Source of the DNA: Epiperipatus broadwayi
Lineage: Eukaryota > Onychophora > Udeonychophora > Euonychophora > Peripatidae
Direction: 5' to 3'
Assembly (NCBI GenBank): GCA_028023455.1
Contig: JAQFVV010006255.1
Span: forward strand, 5,128,501-5,192,500
Length of the DNA: 64,000 nt
This document shows, in pieces, positions 59,953-64,000 of the stretch. The position numbers and the translations under genes are program-made. The notes beneath the pieces were generated by a model. The model saw only the letters and a list, made by a program, of their open reading frames with translations. It did not search any database and was not told the origin of the DNA. Within the stretch, counting starts at the first letter, position 1, and each line of letters begins with the position of its first letter.

Positions 59953-60720
59953 ATGATTCTAGCAAAACTACTGTCAATGCCAGACAATATACATCCCGGC
60001 GTATACAGAATTCCAATATTTTTTCTTATACACCTAAGCCATTTCTCTGTCCCAATAATTCACAATATGTTAGCACATTTAGCTCAACAAAAAATAGAAA
60101 TTCCAGGTCTTTATCCAATTTGTCTGATTCCCTTCATTAAAAAAAACATGGAAACAGATCAGATAGAGAATATCAGAGCAATGTCCATGACTTTATTACT
60201 CATAAAATTTATGGAGTCTAATCAAAGACACCATTCAATATAATATATTTTTACAATTAATGACCACACAATATGCAAGAAAAGGAGCTTCAGCCATGAT
60301 GGCAATGGGAGAAATCAAGATTCTAATTGGTGAAATAATAATTAACCGTAGATCAAAGCCAATCACCGTACAATTAAATATAACAACAGCTTTTGGCTCT
60401 ATCAGAGTCAACAACCTAATAGGTAACCTAACAGAATTTTCAATTACAACTCCCATAATAAAAATTATTCACAATCTGCTAAACAACAGATTGCCATCTC
60501 CTTGAATGGCAAACTATCTCAATCTTTTAAACCAGACAATTCCATCCCACAGAGATCCCCACTCAGCATCATCTTATTCATGGCCTACTTGAACATGCTA
60601 TTTAAAAATTTAGATCAGAAGCTACCTGAAATATATATTCAAAGACAAAATATTCATGAAAGTCATAGCATATATGGATGATGTATTGGTTCTTCTACCC
60701 TCAGCAAAATACCTACCCAA
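59953..60720 (+). pseudogene. Reverse transcriptase core of the inserted LINE
   Basis: Frames 59953-60243 and 60260-60505 and the following sequence carry RT boxes in order: PGVYRIPIF (finger), CLIPFIKKNMETDQIENIR, then AMSMTLLLIKFME, then PITVQLNITTAFGS (box A, first Asp lost), LNGKLSQSFKPDNSIPQRSP (box B, GIPQGSP mutated), and YMDD at 60671-60682. At least three frameshifts; inactive. Confidence 0.75.
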
Positions 60721-62002
60721 ACTATATAAGATCCTAGACAAATTCTCACACAACAAAGGTCTCCATATTAACAGCCAAATCAGCATCATGGAAAATAATG
60801 ACAGGAAAAAGGATCAACTCCAAATTCAAAGCTGAACCTCAAAAATTCCTAGGATTGGGCATAACCAAGTCCCAGAAATAGATGTCTAAAGACATCCAAA
60901 ATAATATTATACATGCCATGGATATTCTCACTCAAAAAACTATCCAACCTACAGCGAAAAGTAGCCCTGCTTAATATGAAGATAATGTCAAAAATAAACT
61001 ATTACCTTCTTATAATCAAGGTAAATAAATTTATCAACAGAATAAACACTCTTGAAGCCAGACTATTTTTAAAAGGAAAGATGATAACCCTAAGTATAAG
61101 AACTATGCAAAGGCCCTGAAAATTTAATGGGATGTCATTTCATTCCATCCAAGCTCTCCTTTTCCAAGAAACAGTCTCAAGCAAACTAATCAATGCATCA
61201 AATTACCAAAATATTATAGAACCAGTCACTCCTACAGACTGACCATCACCAAATAAAAATAACTGGCTAGGCATAATATTAAACAAGGTAAAACAACACA
61301 CTACTCTAACAAAACAATTTTTCAAAACAAAACTAAAAATTGGGATTCATATGAGATAATTTATCTTCAAAATAAAACCACCCCAGGAAAGCTGGGTATT
61401 AACAACCAAAAAATCACAAAACTATTCAAATTCTGGGACATGGAACCCAAATATCTGAACCGACTCATTAAAATCAACATGGATGCTATGCCCACCAACT
61501 GGTTTTAAACTACAAAAGAGGAAGGTCTAATATAAATCCAGTCTGCCCCAATCTGTGAAAGGGAAGAGGGAACATTTGAACACATAATGAAAAACTACCA
61601 AGGCTTATTGAAAACTAAACATTACATTTATAACAATATAAAAATAGACTACTACATAATCACCTCACTAAAACATCGCATTAAAACAGCAATTTGCAGT
61701 CATAAGATTATCCCTCTTCATAACAATGGCAATATGGCTAGCAAGATGTAATAAAGTTTACAGCATCCCTCAAAAAAATGAAACATTTATCAACAACAAA
61801 ATGATGGAACTCAAGAAAAGAGATGAAAAACTAGCAAACCAACAGACATAAAGAGACTTGGAGTTATAACAATAGTGGAAAGACATAGAAGGAAATGTCA
61901 TTTAACATAAACTTTAACCCAATTTAAATCCCAGAGTACCAACAAATTAACAAATATCATTCAAAATATGTAAAAAAAACCTTAATAAATATCTTGAAAA
62001 AA

Positions 62003-62863
62003 AAAAAGATTATAAACTTTATTAAAAGCCATGCCATTAACAGCTGTTTATTTTCAAATCTTTGTAAAGACATGAATTCTGAATACAAAAATTTATTATT
62101 ACATGCAGAAGTAAGATGGATGCCATGAGGACAAAGTTTAAGAAGATTATTGTTATTAAAAGAAGAAATTGTATTTTTAACTGAAGAAACATCTGATCTT
62201 GCGGCTCTTTTTCAAAATTACTTATGGCTATCAAAGCTGCGCTATTTATCTGATATTTTTGAAAAGCTAAATGATCTTAACTTGTCTCTTCAAGGAAAAA
62301 ATAATATTTTTATTTCAAATGATAAAATTGAAGATTTTATTAAAAAGATCAACATTTGGAGGAATTGGGTGGAAAATGATTCATTGGAAATGTTTTTGAC
62401 TATAGACAATTTTATAGTTGAAAAAAAATAATTGTAAAACTTTAATTGCAAAAATTATTATAGATCACTTAAAAACTCTAGAAATACAGTTTTGCAAATA
62501 CTTTATAGTGAATTTAGATTTCAAAAAATTATCTTGGATTTAAATACCATTTTTGATTGACATTAATGAGATTAATCACCTGCCATATAAAACCCAAGAG
62601 GAATTTGCTAAGGTATCGAGTGACTCAAACTTAAAACTTGACTTTCCACAAAAATCTTTGACTGAATTCTGGATCGAAGCTAGGACTGAATTTCCCACAA
62701 TTTCTGAAATGGCATTAAATGTTATGCCATTTAGCACCACATACTTATATGAAATGACTTTTTCAGCTTTAACATATATTAAATCCAAATATTGTTCAGT
62801 GCTGAAAAATGTTGAAGATGCTTTATGTCCAGCAGTATCAAATATTTCACCAAGATTTAATTA
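62003..62863 (+). pseudogene. hAT transposase, C-terminal part
   Basis: Resumes as IINFIKSHAINSCLFSNLC, then EYKNLLLHAEVRWMP and a TGA where relatives have a sense codon (RWLSRG). From 62150: LLLKEEIVFLTEETSDLAAL, LRYLSDIFEKLNDLNLSLQG, then a stop at 62429. From 62553: EINHLPYKTQEEFAKVSSDS, LTEFWIEARTEFPTISEMAL, TTYLYEMTFSALTYIKSKYC, and DALCPAVSNISPRFN, the hAT C-terminal dimerisation domain with the final catalytic region. Three lesions are therefore visible. About 14 codons expected between EALVAKKI and IINFIK are absent at the LINE insertion point. Confidence 0.85.
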
Positions 62864-63091
62864 GTTATGCAGCAAAAAACAAGCACATCCATCTCATTAA
62901 AATGTGATTTTCTTTCATTAATTTTTGTATACTTAAAACAAATCCTAAAACTACTTATTTTCATATTATATTGTTTACCAAATAAATTAATTATGGGAAT
63001 ATTTATTTCTATATCTATTTTATATTTAATATCTGGGATTGCAAAAAATGATAAAAAGGGGTCATGAATGAAAAATGTTTAAGAAGTGCTG

Positions 63092-63339
63092 GTCTAGATA
63101 ATTGACATCTTAATGAATCAATTATTTTAAAAAAATATAAATGTTATTGCTATTATATAAATTATGCTTATACTTATTTAACATAAATTTTAAGTAATCT
63201 ATTGATTGTTATTTAACATGATTTATCAAAATATTAATTAAATAACAAAGATTTTTATAGAAGCATTAATTTTTGAATAATACTTGTATTTTGTTTTATC
63301 ATATATTATAACACAACAAATGTATAATTACTTTTTCTT
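63092..63339. other. AT-rich sequence
   Basis: Nothing recognised to the right of the hAT terminus. Confidence 0.5.
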
Positions 63340-64000
63340 TTAAAATGTATATGTTCTCCAATAATATCAACAAATTAAAAAATTTTTTTTCTTTTCAAAA
63401 ACTTTATTTTCTTATATCAATACTGAACATATATATATATAATACAAACTCTGTTTCAACTGTTTTATCTTCTTATAGTCATTTTCAAGGATCTGCAACA
63501 ACAACATGAAATACATATTTATAAATAAAACCTCAATTACATAAATACTTTCATCATACATTAACAAACATATTAATCATATATAATTATATTTTACTTA
63601 CATTTCTCTCCCACTACTATTTATTATTACACTTTTATATTATTTAATTACAAATCTTAAAATTATCCAATAAACTTTTTATACAAATTTAAAACCAACC
63701 CTAATTTCAAATGACTTTCCCCTTTTTAAATCTTATTTAAAAACCCATCTCAAAACTACATTCCTAATCTATAGCTTAAAATGTATATAAAACAAATATA
63801 AACATCTTTTTTTAAAAAAAAACCTTTAACACTTTACCCAAACCCATTTAAGCATTCCATTTTAATTATACATTATTTTACATTCTTTATTTACTCCATT
63901 AATTCTATTTAAAATAGGATTATATTTTTTTATGTAAAAATATTTTTTTACCATTCTTTCCCTGTAATTTTTAACCCTTTCCAACATTTTAATATTAAAT
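63340..64000 (-). mobile_element. Penelope-like retroelement 3' end, continuing beyond the window
   Basis: On the minus strand from the window edge: MLERVKNYRERMVKKYFYIK followed by KYNPILNRINGV, the closing part of a GIY-YIG domain (NYRERMVKEAIYIKK...PTLNR in relatives). Further on, at about 63500-63440, is the tail signature CCTTGAAAATGACTATAAGA followed by 'gttgaaacagag'. Same family type as 5690-6190 and 55270-55690. The RT lies outside the window. Confidence 0.68.

Larger units (their letters stand above)
59129..62002 (+). mobile_element. 5'-truncated LINE inserted in the hAT transposase
   Basis: Begins inside the endonuclease (WGKYYLPRIQQK, then LMSGDGLFPANAFSFYTRQH, ILEPVPFTDHFALVVSLD). 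RT follows at about 59953-60900 (SGLYPICLIPFIKKN-like block, MMAMGEIKILIGE, PITVQLNITTAFGSIRVNN = box with catalytic Asp changed to Asn-Ile-Thr, and an intact AYMDDVLVLLPS at 60668-60703). The C-terminal part is frameshifted. It ends at an A-run (61997-62008). Its base composition is richer in C than neighbours. Of the I/R1/jockey superfamily; the precise clade cannot be named. Different family from the other LINEs in the window. Confidence 0.8.
58126..63091 (+). mobile_element. ZBED/hAT DNA transposon, left end lost, split by a LINE
   Basis: The transposase is encoded in two parts (58219-59128 and 62003-62863). It begins with 5' leader sequence (acacggctgccacttggtg...) and ends with a right terminal inverted repeat, gtttaagaagtgctg, at 63077-63091, corresponding to the hAT consensus CAGTG-TTCTTAAAC read inward. 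The matching left end is missing where the LINE 56645-58125 abuts. The possible 8-bp duplication gtctagat on the right has no partner. The element cannot move. Confidence 0.8.

Overview
This is a strongly AT-rich stretch of a metazoan nuclear genome. The evidence is a spliced protein-coding gene with canonical GT-AG introns, one of them 7.2 kb, and many animal-type transposable elements: non-LTR retrotransposons of the jockey/RTE/CR1 type, Penelope-like elements, a ZBED/hAT transposon, an LTR retrotransposon and tRNA-derived SINEs. An invertebrate, plausibly an arthropod, fits best, but the species cannot be read from the sequence. There is no sign of bacterial gene organisation, and no CRISPR array or free-standing tRNA or rRNA gene was seen.

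The one host gene I can support is on the + strand. Five exons (27643-27716, 34896-35007, 38821-38883, 44819-44955, 45037-45136) join in phase to encode the last 161 residues of a coiled-coil protein. It matches endosome-associated trafficking regulator 1 (ENTR1, formerly SDCCAG3). Its 5' exons were not found; they lie further left in repeat-poor AT-rich DNA or outside the window. The introns carry foldback repeats, a CpG-retaining block with a textbook TATA/initiator promoter (about 31.3 kb), and a nearly complete dead LINE on the opposite strand (40.9-43.6 kb).

Left of the gene (1-27.6 kb) are a dead LINE (1-2.76 kb, minus), a Penelope-like 3' end (5.7-6.2 kb), SINEs, a foldback (11.7-11.9 kb) and a nested structure at 15.94-22.66 kb. 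In the last, a 5.9-kb LTR retrotransposon on the minus strand (LTRs about 1.7 kb, lysine-tRNA-type primer site, one coiled-coil ORF, no recognisable pol) sits inside one arm of an older foldback made of inverted Penelope-type tails. LINE remnants (22.6-24.4 kb) and three nearly identical 176-bp tandem units follow.

Right of the gene (45.1-64 kb) are a foldback near 48 kb, LINE fragments at 50-51 kb, a SINE with target-site duplication at 52 kb, a 454-bp tandem duplication, a Penelope-like GIY-YIG fragment at 55.3-55.7 kb, and a nested cluster at 56.6-63.1 kb. There a dead LINE abuts a ZBED/hAT transposon whose transposase is split by a second, 5'-truncated LINE. Another Penelope-like fragment runs off the right edge. 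All transposon ORFs are broken except the small Gag-like ORF of the LTR element. Most of the remainder is AT-rich DNA in which I see no gene.
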